This document shows positions 1 to 8,120 of a DNA stretch of 64,000 nucleotides, in pieces. The position numbers and the translations under genes are program-made. How positions within the stretch are numbered: position 1 is the first letter of the stretch; every line of letters starts with the position of its first letter. Source of the DNA: Alkaliphilus serpentinus (GTDB lineage: Bacteria > Bacillota > Clostridia > Peptostreptococcales > Natronincolaceae). The stretch lies in NCBI RefSeq assembly GCF_009017255.1, contig NZ_WBZB01000025.1, positions 34,239 through 98,238 on the forward strand, written 5' to 3'. The notes under the pieces were generated by a model. It had not been told where the DNA came from and searched no databases. It saw nothing but the letters and a program-made list of their open reading frames with translations.

Positions 1-191
1 GGCTATATAGCCAATAGATAAGGTTAGATAAAAAAAATTCGACTTCGGTTAAACCAAAAGGCCATAAGCATACCAAAGGAGAATATAACATAGGGGGCAT
101 ACTGGGTTATTGTAACCATGGCTGGAGATAAGGAGTCTAAGAAAAAGTAGTATGCAATAGTAAGTGCTGTGACAATTATTGAAATAATCAA
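1..191 (-). pseudogene. 5' end of a membrane protein gene, frame broken and cut by window edge
   Basis: On the minus strand an AGGAGGCGGAG-type ribosome binding site (194-204) sits 7 bases before a TTG start at 191. The frame encodes a hydrophobic N terminus starting MIISIIVTALTIAYYFF, then YAPYVIFSFGMLMAFWFNRSRIFF, and stops at a TAA right after a run of eight A (30-37, T8 on the coding strand). Adding one base to that run keeps the frame open to the window edge (RIFFYLTLSIGYIA). I infer a membrane-anchored protein with two N-terminal helices. A sensor such as a membrane GGDEF protein is possible but not shown. The frame break may be a real mutation, slippage, or a sequence error. Confidence 0.45.
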
Positions 192-317
192 ATCTCCGCC
201 TCCTTTTTATTCCTTCTTTAAGGAAATAATATGAGAATATCTATGATTAAATTATATCAATCTTTGACATTTTATTCAATAGATGTCGAAAGGGAGAAGC
301 CTAAGCTTCACTCTTTT

Positions 318-1070
318 TTACTTTTTTGAACATTCATATATCACTGTTTTGTCCTCTGGAGTTGCAGCTTCTTGGGTATATGCCCTTAGAGTTTTTAACA
401 TCTTAAAACCTACCTCTTCTAGTATTTCTTTAAATTCATGAATCCCATAAAGCATGATGTACAAATCCATGGATTCTGTTTCAATTATTTCTCCTCCATC
501 TATAAGCTCATACTTCAAAGGATACTTAATCAGCTTATTGCTTTGGTCATATTGAGATTGGTTACTTTCTACAATAACCTTACCATCTTCCCTTTCTAAA
601 GCCTTAGATTGTTTCCAAGTATTATTATTACTGCCCTTAATGTTATCTGTTAGAATCTCTATAACAAATTTCCCATTAGGTTTTAAACAATTATACATGC
701 TTTTCAAGCTTTCTAAGAGCTTCTCCCTTTCTTTTATGGTGACAAAGGAGCCTCCCGGTGTAATAATAAGGTCATATTTAATATCAGACTTAAAATCCTT
801 AGCCTTTGAGTTCATCACTCTACAGTTTAAATTCCTTTTGCTAGCCTTCCTCCTACATGCAGCCAGCATATCTTCAGATAGATCAAAGCCTTCTATATCA
901 TATCCCATCTCTAAGAAGGGGATTAAAAACCTTCCTGAACCACACATGGCCTCTAATATTTTTATATCCTTATTTTTAAAGTATCCTAGATAAAAATCAA
1001 ACTCATCTTCAGGAGGTTTAGGCTTATCTAAATCATACAACTGTGTACACAAGCTTCCGTAAAAATTCAT
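318..1070 (-). CDS. class I SAM-dependent methyltransferase
   Basis: A 250-residue protein with the Rossmann-fold SAM-binding motif I ILEAMCGSGRFLIPF at about residues 38-52 and the acidic post-strand-2 motif IEGFDLSEDML at about 58-68. Motif IV-like DLIITPGGSF and a long C-terminal substrate region follow, which fits small soluble class I methyltransferases. The ATG is preceded by AAAGGGGATAG. The substrate cannot be read from the sequence. The gene stands alone: a broken gene follows downstream and a GyrI-like remnant lies just upstream. A related protein of similar length is encoded at 8121-8867. Confidence 0.85.
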   Translation of the reverse strand: MNFYGSLCTQLYDLDKPKPPEDEFDFYLGYFKNKDIKILEAMCGSGRFLIPFLEMGYDIEGFDLSEDMLAACRRKASKRNLNCRVMNSKAKDFKSDIKYDLIITPGGSFVTIKEREKLLESLKSMYNCLKPNGKFVIEILTDNIKGSNNNTWKQSKALEREDGKVIVESNQSQYDQSNKLIKYPLKYELIDGGEIIETESMDLYIMLYGIHEFKEILEEVGFKMLKTLRAYTQEAATPEDKTVIYECSKK

Positions 1071-1089
1071 ACTCTATCCCCTTTAAATT

Positions 1090-1250
1090 TTATATTTTTA
1101 CAACTGGAATATATATTTCCATAATAACATCTGTTGCTGAATGGCATCTCTCATCATAGAATTCAAATTCTACCCTTCCATCAGCAAATTCATAGCCTGA
1201 ATTTTGAAACCATATTTCAAATATATACCTTCAAGTGTCCTTAATGGTTT
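1090..1250 (-). pseudogene. C-terminal remnant of a GyrI-like (AraC effector-binding type) domain
   Basis: The minus strand reads IFEIWFQNSGYEFADG, then RVEFEFYDERCHSATD, then VIMEIYIPVVKI and a TAA at 1090-1092. The pattern WF.NSGYE-ADG-DFE-YDER-MEIYIPV is the typical C terminus of GyrI-like small-molecule-binding domains. Upstream the same frame contains GFVKTIKDT followed by TGA, so it is already interrupted, and it then runs into the REP-like palindrome at 1263. No start codon or N-terminal half is present. I infer that an older gene was destroyed, perhaps when the neighbouring transposase unit arrived. Assignment rests on motif recognition only. Confidence 0.6.
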
Positions 1251-1262
1251 TTACAAATCCAT

Positions 1263-1286
1263 CACAACGGGGACGGTTCTCATTGC
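1263..1286 (-). repeat. REP-like palindrome, copy 1 (3' side of the transposase)
   Basis: The minus strand reads GCAATGAGAACCGTCCCCGTTGTG, an imperfect palindrome with the shared core GAGAACCGTCCC. It abuts the transposase stop codon and is inverted relative to copies at 2194-2220, 2330-2356 and 16893-16919. Confidence 0.8.
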
Positions 1287-2044
1287 TACACCTTGGCTAT
1301 GGCTCTTCTATTGATTCCTGTTATTCGCGATACCTGAAGTATCGAAACTTTTTCTAAAGCTTTTGCTTTCCGCAACAAATTATTTCTCTCTATCTTCTCC
1401 AACTTATGGATATCAGCGATATTTTTTAGATTTCCAAGCTGGATAATATGCCTTTTAACTTTTTCATCACTTAATCTGCTGAATTCATCTATTTCCATAC
1501 ACCTATCATTATTGATTTCCATCATATAATCAATATATCTTACTATGGCCTTTTCTCTATTAGTTGCTAACATATTTAAAAAGAAATCTGTATCTATTAA
1601 TTCCTCATTATAGATATAACTTTTATAGCTACTCCATTTGAAGTCTTCTATATTTGCTATTCTTGCCTTTATTGGATTTTGATGAATGTACCTTATTACT
1701 GAATAAAAGTACTTATCATCTTCTACTACCTCGCTTTTATATCTATCCTGAAACAAATGCCCCACTCTTTCATATTTAGAATTAAAATAATAAACATAGC
1801 TTGTACTTATTTTCTTAATGATATCTGAAATATTAACCTCATCTTCCTTTAATAATAAATGAAGGTGATTATTCATAAGACAATAGGCATAGAGATTAAA
1901 CATAGTTTCTTTCTTGAATCTTAATAATGTATCTAAGAATCTCTCCCTATCCTCATCATCCTTAAAGATATCTTGTTTATTTACTCCCCTTACCATTATA
2001 TGATAAATACCTGTATTGCTTTTTACTCGTGCTAAACGTGGCAT
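1286..2044 (-). CDS. REP-associated tyrosine transposase (RAYT, Y1_Tnp family)
   Basis: A 252-residue HUH-type single-strand transposase of the TnpA_REP class. The N terminus MPRLARVKSNTGIYHIMVRG is characteristic. The HUH metal motif is NNHLHLLL with histidines at about residues 60 and 62, and the tyrosine-bearing helix contains SVIRYIHQNP (Tyr about 119). GHLFQDRYKS is also typical. The ATG follows AAGGGGGATCAT. RAYT enzymes are single-copy domesticated relatives of IS200/IS605 transposases that cut and move short palindromes. Here REP-like palindromes flank the gene in inverted orientation (1263-1286 and 2194-2220) and two further copies lie nearby, which fits an enzyme with its own substrate repeats. 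The frame looks intact, so it may be active. Confidence 0.9.
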   Translation of the reverse strand: MPRLARVKSNTGIYHIMVRGVNKQDIFKDDEDRERFLDTLLRFKKETMFNLYAYCLMNNHLHLLLKEDEVNISDIIKKISTSYVYYFNSKYERVGHLFQDRYKSEVVEDDKYFYSVIRYIHQNPIKARIANIEDFKWSSYKSYIYNEELIDTDFFLNMLATNREKAIVRYIDYMMEINNDRCMEIDEFSRLSDEKVKRHIIQLGNLKNIADIHKLEKIERNNLLRKAKALEKVSILQVSRITGINRRAIAKV

Positions 2045-2193
2045 ATGATCCCCCTTATGAATATTTAATTTGATTTTAATGCTATAGTAAGCAACATCAT
2101 ACTATGATAGTTTTGTAAATACGCTAGTAATATTTACATTATAAGGTTATACATACTAATTGTAACATCGTTTCTTTTTATTGTAAATAAAAG

Positions 2194-2220
2194 GCGCAAC
2201 GAGAACCGTCCCCATTGTGC
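2194..2220 (+). repeat. REP-like palindrome, copy 2 (5' side of the transposase)
   Basis: GCGCAACGAGAACCGTCCCC followed by ATTGTGC. The ends GCGCAA and TTGTGC pair (one wobble) around the conserved core AGAACCGTCCC. It lies 150 bases upstream of the RAYT start, inverted relative to copy 1. Confidence 0.8.
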
Positions 2221-2297
2221 CTTGGCTGAACTTCTTCGTTGCATCATTACTGATAAATTACCACTTATAATACTTTCAACAGGTCTTAAATAAAACT

Positions 2298-2323
2298 AAA
2301 GGCGAAGCCGTAGCTTCACCTTT
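2298..2323 (-). terminator. thrS: intrinsic terminator after thrS
   Basis: AAAGGTGAAGC, loop TACG, GCTTCGCCTTT on the minus strand, followed by AGTTTTATTT. The 11-bp stem has one wobble pair and lies 35 bases past the thrS stop. Confidence 0.75.
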
Positions 2324-2329
2324 ATCCTT

Positions 2330-2356
2330 GCACAATGAGAACCGTCCCTATTGTGC
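2330..2356 (+). repeat. REP-like palindrome, copy 3 (against the thrS stop codon)
   Basis: GCACAATGAGAACCGTCCCT followed by ATTGTGC. The outer arms GCACAAT and ATTGTGC are perfect complements, with GAGAACCGTCCCT between them. It is 2 bases from the thrS stop. Confidence 0.8.
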
Positions 2357-2357
2357 A

Positions 2358-4277
2358 TTATACTAAAATAACCTTCTTATCGATCTCTTCAATTAAATCC
2401 TTCATAAAGCCATCTATCTTAACAACCCCCAGCTCTCCCTTATCACGGGATCTTACTGCTACGGTACCAGCCTCGGCTTCCTTTTCCCCTACCACCAGCA
2501 TATAAGGTACTTTTTGTAGCTGGGCTTCCCGGATTTTATAGCCAATCTTTTCATTTCTAGCATCCACCTCAACCCGTATATCCTTAGCTTGAAGCTTTTC
2601 CTTAATGGTATTGGCATAATCGTTGTATTTGTCTGTTATGGGCAATACCTTTACTTGAACTGGTGCCAGCCAGGCTGGAAATTTACCTGCAAAGTGCTCT
2701 ATTAAAATCCCTATGAATCTTTCAATGCTTCCATAAAGAACCCTGTGGATCATAATTGGTCTATGTTTTTCCCCATCTGCACCAACATAATTTAAGTCAA
2801 AGCGTTGGGGCATCTGGAAGTCCAGTTGGATAGTACCGCATTGCCAGGTACGACCAATACAATCCTCAAGCTGGAAGTCTAGCTTAGGACCATAGAAGGC
2901 ACCATCCCCCTCATTGATTTTATAGGGCAGACCCTTGGATTCCATAGCTTCCTTTAGAGCATTGGTTGCCAAATCCCATTCTTCATCGGTTCCCATGGCC
3001 TTCTCAGGCTTAGTTGAAAGCTCAATGTGGTACTTAAATCCAAATAGCTTATACATGTAATCGATGAAATTAATCACCCCTATGATTTCATCCTTGATTT
3101 GCTCTGGCAGCATAAATAGATGGGCATCATCCTGTGTAAAGCATCTCACCCTCATTAATCCATGAAGAACTCCAGATAGCTCATGGCGATGAACCAAGCC
3201 TAGCTCTCCCATACGTATGGGTAGATCCCTATAGCTATGCATTTTCCGCTTATAGGTTAAAATTGCTCCGGGACAATTCATAGGCTTAACGGCATAATCT
3301 CCTTCATCTATTTTAGTAAAGTACATGTTCTCCTGATAATGATCCCAGTGGCCTGACTGTCTCCAAAGCTGTTCATTTAAAATGATTGGAGTTTTAATCT
3401 CTTCATACCCCCATTTGACATGCTCTTTCCTCCATAGGTCCTCCAGCTGATTCCGTACAATCATACCCTTTGGATGGAAGAAGGGGAAACCTGGACCCTC
3501 CTCTTGAAGACTGAATAAATCCAGCTCTTTGCCAAGCTTTCTATGATCTCTCTTTTTGGCCTCCTCCAGCCGGTGAATATAATCCTCGAGATCCTTTTTC
3601 TTTTCAAAGGAAGTTCCATAAATCCTCTGAAGCATTTTATTGTTTTCATTACCCCTCCAATAGGCCCCAGCCACACTTAGGAGCTTAAATGCCTTAACCT
3701 TTCCAGTGCTGGGTAGATGGGGGCCTGCACAAAGGTCAACAAAATCCCCCTGTTTATAGAAGGATATTATGGAATCCACTGGGAGGTCTTGAATAAGCTC
3801 AACCTTATAGTCTTCTCCCTGCTTTTTCATAAAGTCAATGGCTTCACCCCTTGGCAATTCAAACCTTTCAAGGGACAAATCCTCTTTAACAATCTTCTTC
3901 ATTTCATCTTCGATTTTCTCTAAATCCTCAGGAGTAAATTTATGGGGTGAATCAAAATCGTAGTAGAAGCCATTGTCTATTGCCGGTCCTATTGCCAATA
4001 TGGTTTCTGGATATAGTCTTTTTACTGCCTGGGCAAGGATATGGGCACTGGTATGTCTGAAAAATTCCTTACCCTCCTCATCGTCAAAACGAAGGATGTT
4101 TAAATTACAATCCTTGGTTATATTGAAGCTTAAATCCACCAGCTGGTTATCTAATTCACCGCCAACGGCTACTCTGGCAAGGCCTTCGCTTATGTCCTTA
4201 GCCACTTCATATACCGAGGTACCCTTAGTTACCTCCCTAGAAGAACCATCCTTTAAAGTAATTTTTACCATTTCCAT
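2358..4277 (-). CDS. thrS: threonyl-tRNA synthetase
   Basis: A 639-residue class II aminoacyl-tRNA synthetase that charges tRNA-Thr. In order: TGS domain (VKITLKDGSSREVTKG, residues 4-60), editing domain with HTSAHILAQAVKRLYP (about 75-90) and the CAGPHLPSTG zinc-type motif (about 182-191), then the catalytic core with GMIVRNQLE, motif 2 region MGELGLVHRHELSG-LHGLMRVR, MNCPGAI, and motif 3 MIHRVLYGSIERFIGILIEH, then a C-terminal anticodon-binding domain. Length and order match canonical ThrRS. The ATG at 4277 follows GGAGGCGTAGAGA. Expression is controlled by a T-box leader just upstream (4278-4583). Neighbours DUF445, ytxC and thrS are often found together in Clostridia. Confidence 0.98.
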   Translation of the reverse strand: MEMVKITLKDGSSREVTKGTSVYEVAKDISEGLARVAVGGELDNQLVDLSFNITKDCNLNILRFDDEEGKEFFRHTSAHILAQAVKRLYPETILAIGPAIDNGFYYDFDSPHKFTPEDLEKIEDEMKKIVKEDLSLERFELPRGEAIDFMKKQGEDYKVELIQDLPVDSIISFYKQGDFVDLCAGPHLPSTGKVKAFKLLSVAGAYWRGNENNKMLQRIYGTSFEKKKDLEDYIHRLEEAKKRDHRKLGKELDLFSLQEEGPGFPFFHPKGMIVRNQLEDLWRKEHVKWGYEEIKTPIILNEQLWRQSGHWDHYQENMYFTKIDEGDYAVKPMNCPGAILTYKRKMHSYRDLPIRMGELGLVHRHELSGVLHGLMRVRCFTQDDAHLFMLPEQIKDEIIGVINFIDYMYKLFGFKYHIELSTKPEKAMGTDEEWDLATNALKEAMESKGLPYKINEGDGAFYGPKLDFQLEDCIGRTWQCGTIQLDFQMPQRFDLNYVGADGEKHRPIMIHRVLYGSIERFIGILIEHFAGKFPAWLAPVQVKVLPITDKYNDYANTIKEKLQAKDIRVEVDARNEKIGYKIREAQLQKVPYMLVVGEKEAEAGTVAVRSRDKGELGVVKIDGFMKDLIEEIDKKVILV

Positions 4278-4583
4278 TCTCTACGCCTCCTTTTTCTTTA
4301 ATATTTAAATTCGATTAATCTACTAAGGTCCAAAAACAAAAAATCCCTCATCCTACTGATAGGACGAGAGACATATTTCCCGCGGTTCCACCTAAATTGA
4401 TAAATCCACCTCTAATGACTATAACGGAGTCACCGGTTTAACTTTTGTCGTAGACTACTAATAAACAGCTCCAAGGTTAGTTTTCAGCTAAACACATACA
4501 GAAGCACTTTCAGCCGAGGATGCTTCTTCTCTTTCTATAGGACTTAGCCTACTCTTCCTCTTCATAGCATTTTTCATTTAATT
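4278..4583 (-). promoter_or_regulatory. T-box riboswitch leader of thrS
   Basis: The minus-strand leader contains the near-invariant T-box sequence GGTGGAACCGCGGGAAA (4376-4392), which pairs with the uncharged tRNA acceptor end as part of the antiterminator. It is followed by the terminator stem at 4337-4372. Upstream is the long stem I region with AGAGAAGAAGC, and a specifier-loop candidate GCTGAAAACTAACCTTGGAG whose ACC would be a threonine codon. The T-box family and its role in aminoacyl-tRNA synthetase control are established. The specifier assignment is my reading. Confidence 0.93.
4337..4372 (-). terminator. T-box-controlled terminator of the thrS leader
   Basis: On the minus strand CTCTCGTCCTA and TAGGATGAGGG form a stem with a short loop, followed by ATTTTTTG. 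It competes with the antiterminator made by the adjacent T-box sequence. Confidence 0.85.
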
Positions 4584-4589
4584 TAGAAT

Positions 4590-4618
4590 ATTATAAAACT
4601 TTAATCTTCTTTTGTCAA
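4590..4618 (-). promoter_or_regulatory. sigma-A promoter of the thrS T-box leader
   Basis: TTGACA (4613-4618), 17-base spacer, TATAAT (4590-4595) on the minus strand, a perfect consensus promoter placed so that transcription starts near 4583. Confidence 0.85.
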
Positions 4619-4648
4619 GGTACTCTAATAGTGATTATTATTTAGAAT

Positions 4649-5251
4649 TTACAATAATACAATAATTATTCCTTGAACCAAGCCTATAGAAAAGCCTAAA
4701 ATACCTCCTAGTATTTCTATATGCTTTAATTCTTCCTTGGATATTTTCAACACTACCTCTTCTAGCTTTTCCACCGGAAAGGCTTTTATTCTTTCCTCCA
4801 CCATTTCAGCTAAGTTAATGTTGGTAACAGCTTTATGAATCATGCCCTCCATAGTATGGGTGATCATAGCTGCAGCTTCTTCTTCAATGATGGTATTGAA
4901 ATATTTTTCAATACGTCCCTTTAGGGATGATGGTATAAATATCGGTAGCCTGTCCTTTATGATTGCATTCACCTTTATTTTAATAAGTTCCACCAGTTCC
5001 TTTGGATTTTGCTGCTTGATGAATTTATCTATAATCTCTTCTATGGATAATAGTTCTTCCTGAATGGTTGCTCCTATGCTTTTAGCCATTTCTTCCTTTC
5101 GCTTAGGTATTAAGCCCTGAAACTGAAAGGGGATTAAGGGTAGCTTTATAGGATTAAAGGGTCTAAACAAAAGCTTTATGGCAAGAAGATTGGTAATCCA
5201 TCCAATTAATGCACCAATTAATGAAAGTAGAATAATCTTAAATGCTACCAT
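4649..5251 (-). CDS. DUF445 family membrane protein
   Basis: A 200-residue protein of the DUF445 (YheB-like) family, function unknown. The N-terminal membrane helix IILLSLIGALIGWITNLLAIKLLFRP is the family hallmark (GxxIGxxTNxxAIKxLFRP), followed by GLIPKRKEEMAKSIG, also typical. A second hydrophobic segment, LGGILGFSIGLVQGIIIVLL, ends the protein. The middle is helical and charged. The start has GAGGTGAAAAT upstream of ATG. It sits between ytxC and the thrS leader and is probably transcribed with its upstream neighbour or alone. No function can be inferred from context beyond the company of a sporulation gene. Confidence 0.85.
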   Translation of the reverse strand: MVAFKIILLSLIGALIGWITNLLAIKLLFRPFNPIKLPLIPFQFQGLIPKRKEEMAKSIGATIQEELLSIEEIIDKFIKQQNPKELVELIKIKVNAIIKDRLPIFIPSSLKGRIEKYFNTIIEEEAAAMITHTMEGMIHKAVTNINLAEMVEERIKAFPVEKLEEVVLKISKEELKHIEILGGILGFSIGLVQGIIIVLL

Positions 5252-5360
5252 ATTTTCACCTCATTTTTATCTGGTGATATTATATCATATATAACTACTA
5301 GATTTCTCTTAGTTTATCCATCGTAGAATGATTAAATAATAAGAGAGAATCCTATTATAC

Positions 5361-5389
5361 AAAAAGAAACCTCGTTTTTAGACGAGGAT
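5361..5389 (-). terminator. intrinsic terminator after ytxC
   Basis: CCTCGT-loop-ACGAGG stem, extended by flanking A/T pairs, followed on the minus strand by TTTCTTTTT, 5 bases after the ytxC stop. Confidence 0.75.
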
Positions 5390-5393
5390 TCTA

Positions 5394-6314
5394 TTATTCA
5401 TTGTTCTTAACCTTAGAATTTATGTTGCACCAATCACATCCATTACACAGCTTTACCTTTGTAGTAAAGACCTTGGCAATGGTTTTAATCATCTCAGGTT
5501 GCTGAATGCTGGAGACCTTATGAATGTAGATGATTGAAGGTGCCATGGTAATCAGGGTACTTATTAGGATATCTTCATAGGTTAAATGATTATAGTCGGT
5601 TAGTTCTTTGGCAATTTCATTGAAACAGTTATTATCTATGGGCTTATTATGATTGTCATACAATTTATATTTGTGATCCTCTTCATCCATTACAACATGA
5701 ACTAAATCAATCTTTGATTCTTGAATATCTACAAAATACTTTAAAAGCTTAATGAACTCATTGTACTCACGATCCATTAAGAAATCCTCTATTGCCCTTT
5801 CTAAGGTATCCTCTAAGTCTATAAAATAATCCTTTAAGCGGAAGGTTATAAAGCCCTTTAGGTGTATTTCGTTGCTGTCTCTAAAATACTCTAGAAGATC
5901 CTTTATAATTTTAGCCTTCCTTGAAAACTTATCACCATTTATGGCAACATCCACATCATTATCACTATTGAGTATATCTATAGCAATCCTCTCAATTTCT
6001 GCCCTTTCAGCCACTTCAAAATAATAAAATTCATCATCTAGAATTTTTTTAATCAGCTTTGGTTCTTCATGATGTTGAATATATTCCCATAGAGCATTTG
6101 CAATACAATATTTAAATAGATTTACAAAGTCACTAACGGGGTAGTTTTTTATGCTTTCAATCTTCACACTATAGGAGATATTAAAAGCTGAATCTACATT
6201 TATTATATTTTCTTCAAGCTGAATATCCTCATTAATAAAGGATTGAATCTGCTTATTTAATTTTTCTTTTAAAAATTCTAAATCTTCCTCTACTATGATT
6301 GACAGCAAATTCAA
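5394..6314 (-). CDS. ytxC: YtxC-like sporulation protein
   Basis: A 306-residue protein resembling the YtxC family, a conserved but poorly characterised sporulation-associated protein of Firmicutes. It is acidic and largely helical. Recognisable family stretches are FKYCIANALWEYIQHHEEPKLIKKIL (about 88-113) and FITFRLKDYFIDLEDTLERAIEDFLMDREYNEFIKLLKYFVDIQ (about 156-199). The C-terminal CNGCDWCNIN is a cysteine pair motif. The start is TTG, supported by AAGGGAGTGATTTAC just upstream. In many clostridia ytxC precedes thrS on the chromosome as here, which supports the assignment. No membrane segment or signal peptide is visible. Confidence 0.8.
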   Translation of the reverse strand: MNLLSIIVEEDLEFLKEKLNKQIQSFINEDIQLEENIINVDSAFNISYSVKIESIKNYPVSDFVNLFKYCIANALWEYIQHHEEPKLIKKILDDEFYYFEVAERAEIERIAIDILNSDNDVDVAINGDKFSRKAKIIKDLLEYFRDSNEIHLKGFITFRLKDYFIDLEDTLERAIEDFLMDREYNEFIKLLKYFVDIQESKIDLVHVVMDEEDHKYKLYDNHNKPIDNNCFNEIAKELTDYNHLTYEDILISTLITMAPSIIYIHKVSSIQQPEMIKTIAKVFTTKVKLCNGCDWCNINSKVKNNE

Positions 6315-6560
6315 AGTAAATCACTCCCTTCTGCTGTATTAGTAGTATATGTTCAAAGATGATTCATATTCCCTTCAACAAGTTACAGTAACTTGAAATA
6401 AAACCATTTCCTTTATTAAAAGAAATTGCTTATATATTTCTTATACCCTACTTTCCTGTGATATACCTTAAAGATGCTTTTACTTTATTTAGTATATGTA
6501 TAAATCATTACCTATGTTTATGATTCCTTTCACTAAACCAATATTTTTCAAAAAAATGAA

Positions 6561-6584
6561 AAAAGTAGTTGATCACTACTTTTT
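6561..6584 (-). terminator. terminator after tRNA-Cys
   Basis: AAAAGTAGT, loop GATCA, ACTACTTTT on the minus strand, followed by more T, five bases past the tRNA 3' end. Confidence 0.7.
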
Positions 6585-6589
6585 AAAAT

Positions 6590-6664
<75 letters not shown>

Positions 6665-6755
6665 TTAATTACATCTTTAATTATACTATATTCCCCTAAA
6701 TCGAATTATATTATAACATTAAAACAAACTGTATTTCAAGTGGATTTTTAAGGGT

Positions 6756-7640
6756 TTATTTTTTGGCTTGCTTAGCCAACTCTTCAAGCCTTTCTTCATT
6801 AAAGTAGTATTTTTTATTACAAAAATGACAAGTCATTTCTGCCCCGTGATCTTCCTCGATAATCTCCCTTAATTCCTTATCTCCAAGACTTATAAGGGCC
6901 CTCTCAAGACGGTCCTCGTTACAATCACAAATAAAATCAACGGGATAGGTATATAAAACCTTCGGTTGAAAATCTCCCAAAAGGTGATGAATAACATCTT
7001 CTATAGACATACCCTTATCCATTAAAGTTGTAATGGGTTCCATTTGTCCTAATTTGTCTTCAAGAATATCCAGGGTTTCTTGTTCCACTCCTGGTAAAAC
7101 CTGAATAATAAAACCGCCTGACGCCTTAATGCTATGATCAACATCAATTAATACTCCTAAAGCCACTGCCGATGGCTGTTGCTCTGAATAAAGAAAGTAT
7201 GCTGCAACATCTTCACCTATCTCGCCAGTAGCCAGGGGATAGCTTCCTACATAGGGTTCTTTCAAACCAATATCTTTAATAATGGTTATACTGCCTTTTG
7301 TACCTACAGCTTTTCCTACATGAAGCTTACCGGGTTTTATATTGGTGGATTCAACCTGGGGATTATCAACATAACCCTTTACGTTACCTTCAGAATCGCC
7401 GGTAACCAGTATTGTGCCAATATCACCACCACCATTTATCTTGACCGTTATTTTATGATGCTCCTCTTTTAGCATTAATCCCATTATAGATGTAGCCGTT
7501 AAGGTTCTTCCTAGGGCCGAGGATGCCACAGGAGATGTTACATGAAGCTTACTGGCCTTATCAACTAATGCTGTTGTATCGGCAAAAAAACCCCTTATAG
7601 TATTGTTTGCAGCAGTTATTCTAATTACCTTACTATTCAT
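6756..7640 (-). CDS. hslO: redox-regulated chaperone Hsp33
   Basis: Hsp33 holdase, active in the cytoplasm under oxidative unfolding stress. The N-terminal domain contains ADTTALVDKASKLHVTSPVASSALGRTLTATSIMG and the family glycine-rich segment VKINGGGDIGTILVTGD. The C-terminal redox switch carries the four zinc cysteines in CDCNEDRLERALISLG and CHFCNKKYYF (CxC about 27 residues before CxxC). A longer frame exists upstream, but the ATG at 7640 is chosen because GAGGTGAATAG lies right before it, giving 294 residues, the usual family length. It is followed after a gap by tRNA-Cys and appears monocistronic. Confidence 0.96.
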   Translation of the reverse strand: MNSKVIRITAANNTIRGFFADTTALVDKASKLHVTSPVASSALGRTLTATSIMGLMLKEEHHKITVKINGGGDIGTILVTGDSEGNVKGYVDNPQVESTNIKPGKLHVGKAVGTKGSITIIKDIGLKEPYVGSYPLATGEIGEDVAAYFLYSEQQPSAVALGVLIDVDHSIKASGGFIIQVLPGVEQETLDILEDKLGQMEPITTLMDKGMSIEDVIHHLLGDFQPKVLYTYPVDFICDCNEDRLERALISLGDKELREIIEEDHGAEMTCHFCNKKYYFNEERLEELAKQAKK

Positions 7641-7784
7641 CCTATTCACCTCTAGTGTTTTAATGCTATTATTACCCATTTAATATATATAAAAAACCGA
7701 AAAAACAAGCTGGAATAACCAACTTGTTTTCATCTGGATCAAAACAAAGGATCTATATATCCAACTACATTATATCTTAAGCAA

Positions 7785-7985
7785 TTATGCTAAAGAAACG
7801 TTAGTAGCTTGTGGTCCTTTTGCTCCATCAACGATTTCAAACATTACACTTTGACCTTCTTGTAAAGTTTTGAAACCATCCATTGTGATTGCTGAAAAAT
7901 GAACAAACACGTCTTCTCCATTTTCTCTTGAGATAAATCCGTAACCCTTTTCAGCATTAAACCATTTAACTGTACCTTTTTCCAT
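7785..7985 (-). CDS. cold shock protein, CspA/CspB family
   Basis: A 66-residue single cold-shock domain, an RNA chaperone. RNP1 is [10 protein letters not shown] (residues 13-22) and RNP2 is VFVHFSAI (26-33). The N terminus [10 protein letters not shown] and C terminus GPQATNV are diagnostic. The start follows AGGAGGAATCATTAG. A consensus promoter lies at 8061-8089, leaving a leader of about 70 bases, short compared with the long thermosensing leader of E. coli cspA. Monocistronic. Confidence 0.98.
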   Translation of the reverse strand: MEKGTVKWFNAEKGYGFISRENGEDVFVHFSAITMDGFKTLQEGQSVMFEIVDGAKGPQATNVSLA

Positions 7986-8060
7986 CTAATGATTCCTCCT
8001 AAAAAAATAATTCAGATGATGATACCTACAATAATTGTCTATGTACCTTCATTCCAAATA

Positions 8061-8089
8061 ATTTTAACATATATACTATAAAGTGTCAA
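8061..8089 (-). promoter_or_regulatory. sigma-A promoter of the cold shock gene
   Basis: TTGACA (8084-8089), 17-base spacer, TAAAAT (8061-8066) on the minus strand; predicted start near 8054, about 70 bases before the ATG. Confidence 0.8.
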
Positions 8090-8120
8090 CTATATCAGGC
8101 CTCTTACTTTTCCATATTCT

